In this document: piece by piece, positions 1 through 8,652 of the stretch
How positions within the stretch are numbered: the stretch's first letter is position 1
Layout: each line of letters begins with the position of its first letter
Source: JBBIII01 sp037446575
GTDB taxonomy: Bacteria; Bacteroidota; Ignavibacteria; UBA10030
DNA: 19,488 nt
Direction of reading: 5' to 3'
Assembly (NCBI GenBank): GCA_037446575.1
Contig: JBBIII010000050.1
Span: 1 to 19,488 of the forward strand
Notes under the pieces: model-generated
The model's input: only the letters and a program-made list of their open reading frames with translations
Databases searched by the model: none
What the model was told of the DNA's origin: nothing
Program-made: the position numbers and the translations under genes

Positions 1-121
1 TGTCATGCCCGCAGATTGTGCCGAAGGCATGCATTCGCATAAGCGGGCATCTTGGATTAGATGAAATAAAGATTCCCGCTAAAAGCGTGCGGGAATGACA
101 AATGTGGGTGAGGGAATGACA
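1..121. repeat. Palindromic intergenic repeat (REP-like)
   Basis: Two hairpin-forming inverted repeats lie side by side. ATGCCCGC at 5-12 pairs perfectly with GCGGGCAT at 43-50. ATTCCCGC at 72-79 pairs perfectly with GCGGGAAT at 89-96, with a 9-base loop. GGGAATGACA occurs twice as a direct repeat (91-100 and 112-121), and the first bases (TGTCATGCCCGC) resemble its reverse complement. This GC-rich block stands out from the AT-rich surroundings and looks like a dispersed extragenic palindrome. No other copy is seen in the window, so dispersal is inferred. It could also act as a terminator for a gene to the left, but no T-run follows either stem. Confidence 0.6.
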
Positions 122-278
122 GATGAATAAAAGCGAATTCTATAGCTTGTGAAAATAAATGTCAAAAATATTTGTTAAAATTGATTCTGCTTTTCTCATT
201 TATTATCTTTTAAGTAACTTTTCAGAAAAAGATTTTTCATTGGAATTATAATAGTGTAGACTTTTTATTAATATTTCG

Positions 279-638
279 ATGTCATCGTTTAACCGTAGAA
301 AGCAAGGAGAAGTCGGCGAAGATTTAGCCGTCGATTATTTAAAAAAAGCCGGGTTTAAAATTCTCGAGCGCAATTATCGGTATGAACGCAATGAGATCGA
401 TATAATTGCAGAAGATGGCGAAGATTTAGTTTTTGTAGAAGTCAAAGCCCGACATTCAGCCAAATTCGGTGAACCTGAAGATGCAATAACGGAAGACAAG
501 CAAATGAGAATTCAGAAAGCCGCTGACGGTTATTTTTATGAACGTGAAATTGATAACCATGCCTGCAGATTTGATGTTATCGCAATAGAATATTGCAACG
601 ATAAACCGGAAATCAGACACATTCGAGATGCATTCTAA
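279..638 (+). CDS. YraN/UPF0102 family nuclease-like protein
   Basis: This 119-residue protein has the full length and motif order of the YraN (UPF0102) family, a restriction-endonuclease-like fold of unproven function. Visible family motifs are GEVGEDLA near residues 10-17, ILERNYR at 28-34, EIDIIAEDG at 39-47, and FVEVKARHSAKFG at 52-64. E39/D41 and the E54-x-K56 pair match the acidic and lysine positions of a PD-(D/E)XK-type core. The ATG at 279 gives the family's expected short N-terminus, though no clear Shine-Dalgarno sequence precedes it. A TATAAT hexamer at 247-252 could be a -10 box but lacks a good -35. The pncB-like gene begins 14 bases downstream, so the two are probably co-transcribed. 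Family assignment is secure; a role in DNA processing is only inferred from the fold. Confidence 0.9.
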   Translation: MSSFNRRKQGEVGEDLAVDYLKKAGFKILERNYRYERNEIDIIAEDGEDLVFVEVKARHSAKFGEPEDAITEDKQMRIQKAADGYFYEREIDNHACRFDVIAIEYCNDKPEIRHIRDAF

Positions 639-652
639 AAAAAGGAACCACT

Positions 653-2083
653 ATGAAAGTTTTTGATACGCATGCAGCTCTATTTACAGACAACTACCAC
701 TTAACAAACGCTCAAGGATATTTCTTCTCGGGGATGGCGGAAGTTCCTGCTTCTTTCGATTATTTTTTCCGCGAGAATCCTTTTGGCAATGGATATGTAA
801 TATTCGCGGGTCTAAGCGATTTTCTTGAAATCTTGGAATCGTTACGTTATGAAGATAATGAAATCGATTATCTTCGTTCGATAGGATTTAAGGAAGAATT
901 TCTTCAGTACCTTCGGACATTCATTTTTACAGGTACAATATATTCGATGAAAGAAGGGGAACTTGTTTTTCCATTAGAGCCAATTGTGCGTGTCGACGGC
1001 AGTATAATTGAATGTCAGCTAATTGAAACATTATTGTTAAATCTCATAAATTTTCAATCACTTGTTGCCACAAAAGCATCGCGAATCCGGTTCGCCTCGG
1101 GAAATCGGCGTCTTATAGATTTTGGATTGCGGCGTGCGCAAGGACTTGGCGGCATTCATGCAAGTAAAGCGGCAATTATTGGCGGTTTTGATGCAACTAC
1201 AAATTTATATTCAGCGCACCATTTCGGTATTGAGTTGGCTTGCATACAGACGCATTCTTGGGTGCAAAGCTTTGGCGATGAGTTAGCGGCTTTTCGGAAA
1301 TTTACAGAATATTATCCGAAAAATTGTATCCTAACGGTAGATACATACAATACATTACGAAGCGGATTGCCGCATGCAATAAAGGTTGCCAAGGAGATGG
1401 AGATAAAAGGGCAAAAATTAAAAGCAATTCGGATTGATAGCGGAGATCTTGCCGCTTTAAGTAAAAGAGCGCGCGCCTTATTGGATAATGCGGGATTGAA
1501 CTATGTGCAAATTGCAGTGTCTAACCAATTAGATGAATTTTTAATAAACAGTTTGCTGCAGCAAGGAGCGCCAATTGACATATTTGGAGTCGGAACACGA
1601 TTGGCAACTTCATATGGATGCCCGGCTTTACAAGGTATATATAAGTTGAATCAAGTTGGAGAAAAACCAACAATCAAATATGCCGATATATACGCGAAAA
1701 CTACTTTGCCAGGTAAGAAAAAAGTAATGCGCTATTATGATGCGAATGGACATTTCGATTCCGATGGCGTTATGCTAGAAAATGAATCCGATGTCGATAT
1801 CTATTATCATCCAATATTTACCGAGCAACACAAAACAATTGAAGCAGATACTGCAAAGCCGCTTATGACGAAAGTAATGGATGTCGGAAAAATAGTTGGA
1901 AATTTACCCACACCCGTCGAAAGCGCGCGTTATGCTTCGAATAGGTTTTCGTTTTTATCGCCGGTGTACAAACGATTTGAAAATCCACAGCAATACCGCG
2001 TTGGAATTAGTCCCTCCTTAATGCGCCTACGCGCTTTCTTGTTCGAGCAAATGCAAAAAGGGGTTTTGGCAAGAAAAGTATAA
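653..2083 (+). CDS. pncB: Nicotinate phosphoribosyltransferase
   Basis: This cytoplasmic enzyme joins nicotinate to PRPP in an ATP-assisted reaction, giving nicotinate mononucleotide in the Preiss-Handler branch of NAD salvage. At 476 residues it has the usual bacterial length. Family signatures are TDNYHL at 12-17, FGLRRAQG at 157-164, QTHSW with H201 (position expected for the phosphorylated histidine), TVDTYNT at 228-234 and AIRIDSGD at 258-265. The GVGTRLATSYGCPAL phosphate-binding region follows. The start is supported by AAAGGA at 641-646, six bases before the ATG. It follows the YraN gene closely, and the transporter gene downstream is separated by 67 bases with its own ribosome binding site. 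Its product ultimately supports NAD supply, but nothing in the sequence links it directly to the complex I genes in the same window. No deviations from the family were seen. Confidence 0.95.
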   Translation: MKVFDTHAALFTDNYHLTNAQGYFFSGMAEVPASFDYFFRENPFGNGYVIFAGLSDFLEILESLRYEDNEIDYLRSIGFKEEFLQYLRTFIFTGTIYSMKEGELVFPLEPIVRVDGSIIECQLIETLLLNLINFQSLVATKASRIRFASGNRRLIDFGLRRAQGLGGIHASKAAIIGGFDATTNLYSAHHFGIELACIQTHSWVQSFGDELAAFRKFTEYYPKNCILTVDTYNTLRSGLPHAIKVAKEMEIKGQKLKAIRIDSGDLAALSKRARALLDNAGLNYVQIAVSNQLDEFLINSLLQQGAPIDIFGVGTRLATSYGCPALQGIYKLNQVGEKPTIKYADIYAKTTLPGKKKVMRYYDANGHFDSDGVMLENESDVDIYYHPIFTEQHKTIEADTAKPLMTKVMDVGKIVGNLPTPVESARYASNRFSFLSPVYKRFENPQQYRVGISPSLMRLRAFLFEQMQKGVLARKV

Positions 2084-2150
2084 TTCGATGAAACGATACG
2101 GCATCTTTTCTATCTCAATTCTAAACTGCCTAATTTAGCCAGGAGTTTTA

Positions 2151-3800
2151 ATGTTAAATGCCGCATTATTCGGAATTCTTGGTGCGCTCTGGTTTATTAT
2201 AATGTATAAGCAGTATGGAAAACTAATAAACCGAAAATTAATTTTATCGGATAATTCTACGCCAACTCCTGCGCAAGCAATGCGAGATGATGTTGATTAT
2301 GTTCCTTCGCATCCGGCAATTTTATTCGGGCATCATTTTTCATCTATTGCAGGAGCAGGTCCAATAGTCGGTCCTATGTTAGCTTACTCCTTATTCGGCT
2401 GGCTACCGGCTTTATTGTGGGTTCTGCTCGGTTCTGTGTTCATCGGGGCTGTTCACGATTATATTACTTTAATGATTTCTGTTCGCAACAAGGGCATTTC
2501 AATTTCAGTTTTGACGCAAACTTATGTTTCAAATACTGCTCGTTGGATATTTTCTGCATTTCTTTGGTTGGCTCTTGTATTAGTAATAGCGGTGTTTTCT
2601 GTTCTTACTGCTCAAACTCTTTCGGAAAAACCGGAAATAGTCATTCCTACAATCGGTTTAATTATTTTAGCTGCAATTTTCGGTCTCCTTGTATATAGAA
2701 GAAATGTAAATATTTGGGCAGGCACAATTGCGGCAATTTTTATAATGACCTGTCTGATTGTAGTTGGTGATTTCTTGCCAATTCAAGCAAGCTATGATTT
2801 CTGGCTGATAACTGCTCTAATTTATTCTTTTATTGCTTCTACGCTTCCTGTATGGGCTTTACTTCAACCGCGCGATTATCTTTCGATGTACATTTTAATA
2901 AGCGGCTTAGCGCTTGCTTTTATTTCGTTAATTGTAATGCAACCAGCAATTAATGGACCGGCCTTGGTAAGTTCAAATAGCGGAAATTTACCTCTTTGGC
3001 CTATGTTATTTATCATTGTAGCTTGCGGGGCGGTATCCGGGTTTCATTCCGTTGTTTCGAGCGGAACTTCAGCAAAACAATTACGAAAAGAATCGGATGG
3101 AAAAATAATTGCGTTCGGCGGCATGTTAACAGAGGCATTTCTTGCATTGATTGTAATTTTACTAATTTCGAGCGTGTTGGCGTGGAAGGGAAATGAAAGT
3201 TCAGAATTTGACGGTTTTATTTTTAATGATTTGATGAAACAAAAAGGGGCGAATATTACATTTGGAACGGCGTTAGGTAGAGCTTTAGAAAGCATTGGCA
3301 TACCTCTTCAATATGGAATTGCATTCGGCGTTTTGATGTTGAATGCTTTTATCTTAACTACTCTCGATACATGCGCCCGCTTATCCCGATATGTTCTCAC
3401 TGAAACTATCGGACAAAAAATTAAAGCGCTTAACAACAAGTATTTTGTAACAATTGTAGCTTTATTATTTGCATATTATTTAACATCAGGCAATAATTGG
3501 CGGACGTTGTGGCCAGTCTTTGGAGCCGCAAATCAATTAATTGCCGCCCTTTCGCTCTTAGTGGCGTCTGCTTACTTGTTTGGTTTTAAAAAGAACACTA
3601 AGTACACTTTAGCGCCGGCAATCTTTATGCTTGCAACAACCGAAGGAGCGTTGTTCTATCAATTAATATGGCAATATATACCAGAAAATAATTTGGTTCT
3701 ATCAATACTTGCTTCAATTTTAATGTTGTTAGGACTTATTGTTGCAGTGGAAGTATATAGACGGTTAAAAAAAAATAGTGGATTACAATTAGAACTTTAA
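2151..3800 (+). CDS. cstA: CstA-family carbon starvation transporter
   Basis: This integral inner-membrane protein is dominated by hydrophobic helices along its 549 residues. CstA relatives in enterobacteria take up peptides or pyruvate under carbon limitation; the substrate here cannot be read from sequence. Family hallmarks are HPAILFGHHFSSIAGAGP at 54-71, GAVHDY at 99-104, LLQPRDYLSMY at 237-247, SGFHSVVSSGTSAKQL at 296-311 and TTLDTCARLSRY at 403-414. It is clearly shorter than the roughly 700-residue E. coli CstA and BtsT, matching the short subfamily seen in many anaerobes and environmental bacteria rather than a truncation, because the conserved core is intact. AGGAG at 2141-2145 sits five bases before the ATG. 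It may be co-transcribed with the NAD salvage gene upstream. No CRP-like operator was identified. Confidence 0.92.
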   Translation: MLNAALFGILGALWFIIMYKQYGKLINRKLILSDNSTPTPAQAMRDDVDYVPSHPAILFGHHFSSIAGAGPIVGPMLAYSLFGWLPALLWVLLGSVFIGAVHDYITLMISVRNKGISISVLTQTYVSNTARWIFSAFLWLALVLVIAVFSVLTAQTLSEKPEIVIPTIGLIILAAIFGLLVYRRNVNIWAGTIAAIFIMTCLIVVGDFLPIQASYDFWLITALIYSFIASTLPVWALLQPRDYLSMYILISGLALAFISLIVMQPAINGPALVSSNSGNLPLWPMLFIIVACGAVSGFHSVVSSGTSAKQLRKESDGKIIAFGGMLTEAFLALIVILLISSVLAWKGNESSEFDGFIFNDLMKQKGANITFGTALGRALESIGIPLQYGIAFGVLMLNAFILTTLDTCARLSRYVLTETIGQKIKALNNKYFVTIVALLFAYYLTSGNNWRTLWPVFGAANQLIAALSLLVASAYLFGFKKNTKYTLAPAIFMLATTEGALFYQLIWQYIPENNLVLSILASILMLLGLIVAVEVYRRLKKNSGLQLEL

Positions 3801-4004
3801 TAAATTTTTTTCTGATTATTTAATTCTTGGTTACCAACTCTTTTGAGGATGCCGTAAAAATATTTATATAAAATTGCGTTTCTACAAACACATTCCTACA
3901 TTTCACTGTATTATGATCGAGTAATAGGCATTATTTAATTTTAGTTAACCTGCATAAAACAGTTCATAGTTATAATTATTTTGTGATTAGCTGAAGGAAT
4001 ATAA

Positions 4005-5061
4005 TTGGAACCAACGCGAACGTCGGAAACAACGAAGATATCCAGAGAGATTCTGAAGCGAGTAGATCAATTAGTTAAATCTAATAATTTAGAAAGCGCG
4101 CTTCAGGAAGTGCGTAAAGCGAGGGAACTCGATCCGAAAAATTTATATACTTTTGCTTACGAAGAAAGAATTCAAGAATTATTTAATCAAAGAAAAAAGC
4201 AAGCGGCATCCGATTATAAACCTATTAACAATACTACAGAACAAATTGCAGGCAGAAGTTCTGATAAATATGGACTGAAAGTACCGACTTTATATGAAGA
4301 ATTTAAGAAAGCAGGGCTTCGTCCAGCTGATAAACCATTACAAACACAAGAGCGCAAAGCGACAAAAGAGGCGTTAGAGACGTATAAACAAGCGTTACTT
4401 TTAGCGTGGTCAGATGGTCTAAAAGATGAGGATGAAATTAGGGAATTAGAAGATTTGAGGCAAACTTTATCTATATCAAAAAAAGAACATGAACAGTTAG
4501 ATAGACAAGCGAAATTGGAATGCTATATTTTTCTATTAAAGCATCTTATGCGGTCGTCAGTTTCAAAATCAGAAATACAACTTACTCTTGCCGAGCTTCG
4601 CCGTAGTTTTGATGTTTCCGTATCAGAACATGAAGCCATTCAAGCTAATTTAACTGCAAATAAAGAAAGAGGAAGAAAAACAGTTATTGCCGTAGTTGAA
4701 GATGATCCCCGTATGCTTATACTTCTAAGAGAGATTTTAATTCATGCTTCCTACGAAGTAGTAGAATTTAATACTTCTGATAGCGCCTATGAATTTTTAC
4801 AACGCGAGAAGACAGATTTGATACTTTGCGATATTAATTTAGAAAATTCTACAATGAACGGTTTCTTTTTTTATGAAAAAATTCGAGAAATTAGACATTT
4901 ACACCAAGTGCCATTTATTTTTATAACCGGATTGAATGATGATGTGCTAATGCGCGCCGGCAAAGAAATGGGTGTAGATGATTTCATTGTAAAACCATTT
5001 CGTCCTGATGTGCTTCTTTCTACAATTCGCGGCAGAATAAAAAGATATGAGCAAATGCGGA
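4005..5061 (+). CDS. TPR-like/REC response regulator (3' end in gap)
   Basis: At least 352 residues precede the run of Ns. The start is a TTG codon, supported by GAAGGA at 3993-3998 six bases upstream; a TATAAT at 3971-3976 may be its -10 box. Residues 12-47 resemble one tetratricopeptide helix pair (LESALQEVRKARELDPKN). Two related helical segments at about 137-165 and 184-212 share a pattern of spaced acidic residues, then L-x-x-L-R and finally S-x-x-EH. Residues 226-345 form a complete receiver domain: acidic E232/D233/D234, phosphoacceptor D276, T308 and K330-P331. No output domain is visible before the gap, so it may end soon after the receiver or carry a lost domain. Ten in-frame codons after the gap reach a stop at 5195 but prove nothing, because the true gap length is unknown. 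The convergent kinase is a plausible partner. Confidence 0.82.
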
Positions 5062-5161
5062 NNNNNNNNNNNNNNNNNNNNNNNNNNNNNNNNNNNNNNN
5101 NNNNNNNNNNNNNNNNNNNNNNNNNNNNNNNNNNNNNNNNNNNNNNNNNNNNNNNNNNNNN
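5062..5161. other. Assembly gap of 100 Ns
   Basis: Exactly 100 consecutive Ns suggest a scaffolding placeholder of unknown real length rather than measured sequence. The gap removes the 3' end of the response regulator gene and may hide other sequence between it and the convergent kinase gene. The 115 bases after the gap (5162-5276) contain no recognisable gene. Confidence 0.97.
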
Positions 5162-5276
5162 AAAATTGACGTTATCCAAAACTTCTCATTCCTAAATAAG
5201 TGTAACCGTCTTCCAAGTTGAGATGAAAGTTTAATAAGTTCGGAAGGAGATATGCTCCTGACATACATATTCTTTC

Positions 5277-7850
5277 TTAATTTTTAGATGTCTGTTTCTC
5301 GAGAGAATTAAGATCGCTTTTTTTCAAGACCTTTCTAATTGTTTCTCCAAGCACGTGCTTCTTGAACGGTTTTAGGAGCACCGATTTTATACCAAGCGAT
5401 TCGAGTTTTTCTGGAGATTCTAACTGATCGTAACCTGTCATTAGGACAATTGGGATGTCTTTTTTTAATTGCAGAATTTTGCTGGTAAGTGTAATTCCCG
5501 TCATGTGAGGCATTGTATGATCTGTAATTATAAGATCGAAGCCATTAGGATTTTTTTCAAAAGCTTCAAGCGCCTCGTTTGAAGTTGTAAAAGGAAATGC
5601 TTGATATCCGAGGCCTTTAGTTATTTCGGTAAGAGTTTCAAGGAGTTGCGGTTCGTCGTCGATAATCATGATTCGCTCAAGACTACCGCTGTTCTCGAGA
5701 GATTTTTCGAGCTTTACAATTTCATCTTCTCCATCGTATTCTGGCAGATATACTTCTATTTGAGTTCCCTTTTCTATTTGGCTTTGTACTTTTATTGCTC
5801 CGCCGTGGTTTTTTATTATTGCATGTACAATTGATAAACCAAGACCTGTTCCCTTGCCATGAGTTTTTGTTGTAAAGAAAGGTTCAAAAATTCTTTTAAG
5901 CGTAAAACCATCCATTCCATGTCCAGTATCTTGAACAGAGAACATAACATATCTGCCATTCTTTAAATCTGGATGGAATAAAACCGCCTTATCGTCAAAT
6001 TCAATGCTTTTTTGTTTTAACAATAACTTCCCGCCCCTATCTTCCATAGCATGAGCGGCGTTTGTACAAAGGTTCATAAGAACTTGATGAATTTGTGTTG
6101 CATCTCCAAGAACAAGCGGACCGCTAATAGGTAATTCAACTTTGATTTCAATAGTAGATGGAATGGAAGCGCGGATAAGTTTCATGCCCTCGCGTAAAAC
6201 ATAATGAAGTCTGACAGGTCTAAAATTAGTGTCTTGTTTTCTACTGAAAGCCAATATTTGTTGAACAAGCTCCTGCGCTCTATCCGCACCGGTAAGAACT
6301 TCATCAATATGTTTCATCGCACGGTGCTTCGGATTGAGTTTCAATTTGACTAATTCTGCGTTTCCAATAATTACTGAAAGTATGTTATTAAAATCGTGAG
6401 CAATTCCCCCGGCGAGCGAGCCGACAGCTTCCATTTTCTGCGATTGCAGTAATTGAGCTTGTAAGTTTCTTTGATTTTCTTCAGATTTTATTCGTTCGGT
6501 TATATCGCGCAATATTACCGTGTAAATTTCTTCTTTCCCTGTAAAAACTTTTGCGATAGATGCTTCAGCGGGAAAACTTTCGCCGTTTATTCGTATCCCT
6601 GATATGACTCTTACACGTCCTTCAAGCACATCAACTATTGAATCTTGGTTTGACGAATCAATATTGTTATTGTGATAGTTATTATTGTGATGACTGCGAG
6701 GAAATACTATAAATCGTTCAATCGGCAGACCTATTGCCTCCGTTTCAGTACATAGGAACATATGCTCAGCCGCGGGATTAAACGATTGAATATTTCTGTT
6801 TTTATCGATCGTAATAATTGCCTCCATTGCAGAAGTAATAATGCTTGAAAGACGCATTTGACTTGTGCGTATTTCTTCCTGCGCTCGCTTAAATTCGGTT
6901 AAATCTGTAACAAGACTGAGTATAGCCGGTTCGCCTTCATAATGGATCAACTTTGTCATTTGCAAGCATTCTATTTGCTCGCCATTTTTTCCAATCAAAG
7001 TATTTTCATAGGGTTCAACTTCTTCCTCTGAAAATTGTTGCCCAAATTTATACATAACGAATTCTCGGTGTTCAGGGGCTACAATCGATAGGAAGTCAAA
7101 ATTTTCGGAATATAGTTCTTCACGCAAGTAACCAATAAGCTCTTCGCACTTTTCATTTACGTATATAATTCTATTATTCTTAATTATAAAAACCAAATTA
7201 GGCAGTTCTTCTGTAAGTGTCCTAAATTTCTCTTCCGATTCTTTCAATTCTTCTGATTGTAGGCGAATTTCTTTTTCATTTGCGCGGGCTTGGTGTATGC
7301 TTTTTAAGAAATTATTAGCAAGTATTCTTACAGCGATTGCTGTTACGGCAAGGATCACCGCAATATCAATTATACTTGCTAAATCTGTAAATTTGCTGAA
7401 TGGATTTACAATATCTCCGGAAATTTCTCCGAAGCCGATTAAAATTATTGCGGTTATTGATAAAAGCGTGTATGCATAGAAATACTTATCACGCAATGCA
7501 ACTGCCGCAAACACCAAGCAAACTGGAATGCCAAGTAACGCTATACTGTGAAGACCTTCGTAATTGTATAATAGGAATGTTATGAAACCTAATAAGCTCC
7601 AAAGCAATATCGCTTCAGCCCATTGTAGGTGGCCAATTCTCAAAAATACTATAGAAATAATTATTGAAATGCACGCAAATAGAATTGGAATAAAAAGCGT
7701 AAAATCGCCCGCGATAGCCCGCTGAAGAACTAGTATTAAAAATCCGCTGAATATGCTTAAGGCAATGACATTTAGAATTTCGGCAATACGATTTTTTTCT
7801 TCATCGCCAAAATCTGGTGGTTTGATGAATAAGAGGAACTTATCGAGCAT
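5277..7850 (-). CDS. Membrane PAS hybrid histidine kinase
   Basis: This 857-residue sensor kinase starts with about six hydrophobic segments (roughly residues 25-45, 50-70, 78-96, 103-119, 122-140 and 160-178). A coiled linker, two PAS domains (about 205-325 and 330-455), a dimerisation/phosphoacceptor domain and an ATPase domain follow. The H-box is GGIAHDFNN with H485. ATP-binding motifs are NLCTNAAHAM at 593-602, DTGHGM at 641-646, FEPFFTTK at 655-662 and GKGTGLGL at 665-672. A C-terminal receiver has D731/D732, phosphoacceptor D777, T805 and K828, so an internal relay is likely. An Asn/His-rich stretch at 387-402 interrupts the second PAS domain. The ATG at 7850 is the only possible start, as an in-frame stop lies 15 bases upstream. 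No Shine-Dalgarno is visible. The signal sensed is unknown. Confidence 0.93.
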   Translation of the reverse strand: MLDKFLLFIKPPDFGDEEKNRIAEILNVIALSIFSGFLILVLQRAIAGDFTLFIPILFACISIIISIVFLRIGHLQWAEAILLWSLLGFITFLLYNYEGLHSIALLGIPVCLVFAAVALRDKYFYAYTLLSITAIILIGFGEISGDIVNPFSKFTDLASIIDIAVILAVTAIAVRILANNFLKSIHQARANEKEIRLQSEELKESEEKFRTLTEELPNLVFIIKNNRIIYVNEKCEELIGYLREELYSENFDFLSIVAPEHREFVMYKFGQQFSEEEVEPYENTLIGKNGEQIECLQMTKLIHYEGEPAILSLVTDLTEFKRAQEEIRTSQMRLSSIITSAMEAIITIDKNRNIQSFNPAAEHMFLCTETEAIGLPIERFIVFPRSHHNNNYHNNNIDSSNQDSIVDVLEGRVRVISGIRINGESFPAEASIAKVFTGKEEIYTVILRDITERIKSEENQRNLQAQLLQSQKMEAVGSLAGGIAHDFNNILSVIIGNAELVKLKLNPKHRAMKHIDEVLTGADRAQELVQQILAFSRKQDTNFRPVRLHYVLREGMKLIRASIPSTIEIKVELPISGPLVLGDATQIHQVLMNLCTNAAHAMEDRGGKLLLKQKSIEFDDKAVLFHPDLKNGRYVMFSVQDTGHGMDGFTLKRIFEPFFTTKTHGKGTGLGLSIVHAIIKNHGGAIKVQSQIEKGTQIEVYLPEYDGEDEIVKLEKSLENSGSLERIMIIDDEPQLLETLTEITKGLGYQAFPFTTSNEALEAFEKNPNGFDLIITDHTMPHMTGITLTSKILQLKKDIPIVLMTGYDQLESPEKLESLGIKSVLLKPFKKHVLGETIRKVLKKSDLNSLEKQTSKN

Positions 7851-7861
7851 AGTACTGCACC

Positions 7862-7867
7862 ATTATA
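7862..7867 (-). promoter_or_regulatory. Possible -10 box of the hybrid kinase gene
   Basis: On the minus strand this reads TATAAT, a perfect -10 hexamer, ending 11 bases before the kinase ATG. Transcription starting about seven bases downstream would leave a leader of only a few bases, which fits the absence of a Shine-Dalgarno sequence. No good -35 element lies 16-18 bases upstream, so this is a weak call in AT-rich DNA. Confidence 0.25.
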
Positions 7868-8576
7868 GATATTTCATTTATTCGTTTTGGTTGATAATGA
7901 TGTTTATTATTGGTAGTTCCCCATCATTATCATCTTATGCAACAACCAAACCGACTAAATATACAAATGTGTGAATAAGAATTCAATAGATAATTAGAAA
8001 TATTTTTTAATTCAATTATCAATTAACCCTTTTATGAATTACGGATGTTTGTGAAGTGTGATGAACAGCAAGAAAACATTTAATCATTCAACCTTGGCGT
8101 GGTGATATAGTTCTCCTGTTTTTTATCGTAAAAAGAAATATTCCAAAATAATTGCTTTTACAACTGTGCCATTAAAGATGGACCGATGATTTTGTCGTTT
8201 CTGATGCGTAGGCGCTGAATGTATGAACTGCTATTAATAGCCGCACATATTCAGTCGGTCTTTCCGGAGAAATTGTAATCGCTTGAGCATTCATAAAATA
8301 TTTAAATATAGTTTTGAAAGACGGCTCATTGGTGCGTATTATTATTTTCGTGATATTGTGTTCAGAAAAAATCAATCTTTTTTATTCTCATTTTATATCC
8401 ACAACCGAACAATTGATAAAATAGCTTCAATAAAATGTGATGAAGAAAACTTGTTCGGCTTATTATAGAAAATATATCCTCTCTAAAATGTTTCCGATTA
8501 AATATTTCAGGAAAAGGTAACTGCGCTTAATTTCCAATTCCTGATGCAGAGTTCCTAATTACTTGCATTTAATCCC

Positions 8577-8605
8577 TTGCCTTTCCGTTAGACAGTAAGT
8601 ATATT
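8577..8605 (+). promoter_or_regulatory. Possible sigma70-type promoter of the dipeptidase gene
   Basis: TTGCCT at 8577-8582 and TATATT at 8600-8605 are separated by 17 bases, matching the -35/-10 consensus at four and five of six positions. The predicted start, near 8612, would give a leader of about 40 bases containing the AAAGG ribosome binding site at 8641-8645. The call is plausible but rests on motif matching alone. Confidence 0.4.
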
Positions 8606-8652
8606 TCGTTACGCACTATTCAAAAAATACATCAATTTAAAAAGGTAATAAT

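Larger units (their letters stand above)
7851..8652. other. 802-base divergent intergenic region, no gene recognised
   Basis: This region separates the divergent kinase and dipeptidase genes. It is AT-rich and offers only short open frames, none with a recognisable domain or a convincing ribosome binding site. A 25-codon frame at 7897-7974 encodes a hydrophobic start followed by a Ser/Thr-rich stretch, vaguely like a signal peptide remnant. A 67-codon minus-strand frame at 8172-8375 matches nothing known to me. No tRNA, strong hairpin or repeat array was seen. The only supported element is a promoter-like pair near the right end. It could be a decayed gene or a regulatory region. Confidence 0.6.

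Noticed and set aside
5245..5259. Inverted repeat AGGAG-ATATG-CTCCT as a terminator between the convergent genes
   Set aside because: The stem is only five pairs and no T-run follows directly on either strand. AGGAG followed by ATG also looks like a ribosome binding site, but the frame ends after 11 codons.
5020..5268. Open frames reading through the N gap on the minus strand
   Set aside because: They exist only because Ns contain no stop codons; the remaining residues show no domain and overlap the response regulator.
8181..8260. GACCGA and TCGGTC as an inverted repeat
   Set aside because: Six-base arms 69 bases apart are expected by chance at this length.
8172..8468. Two overlapping small frames in the long intergenic region
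   Set aside because: They lie on opposite strands, have no family resemblance and no clear ribosome binding site. They are better treated as random open frames.
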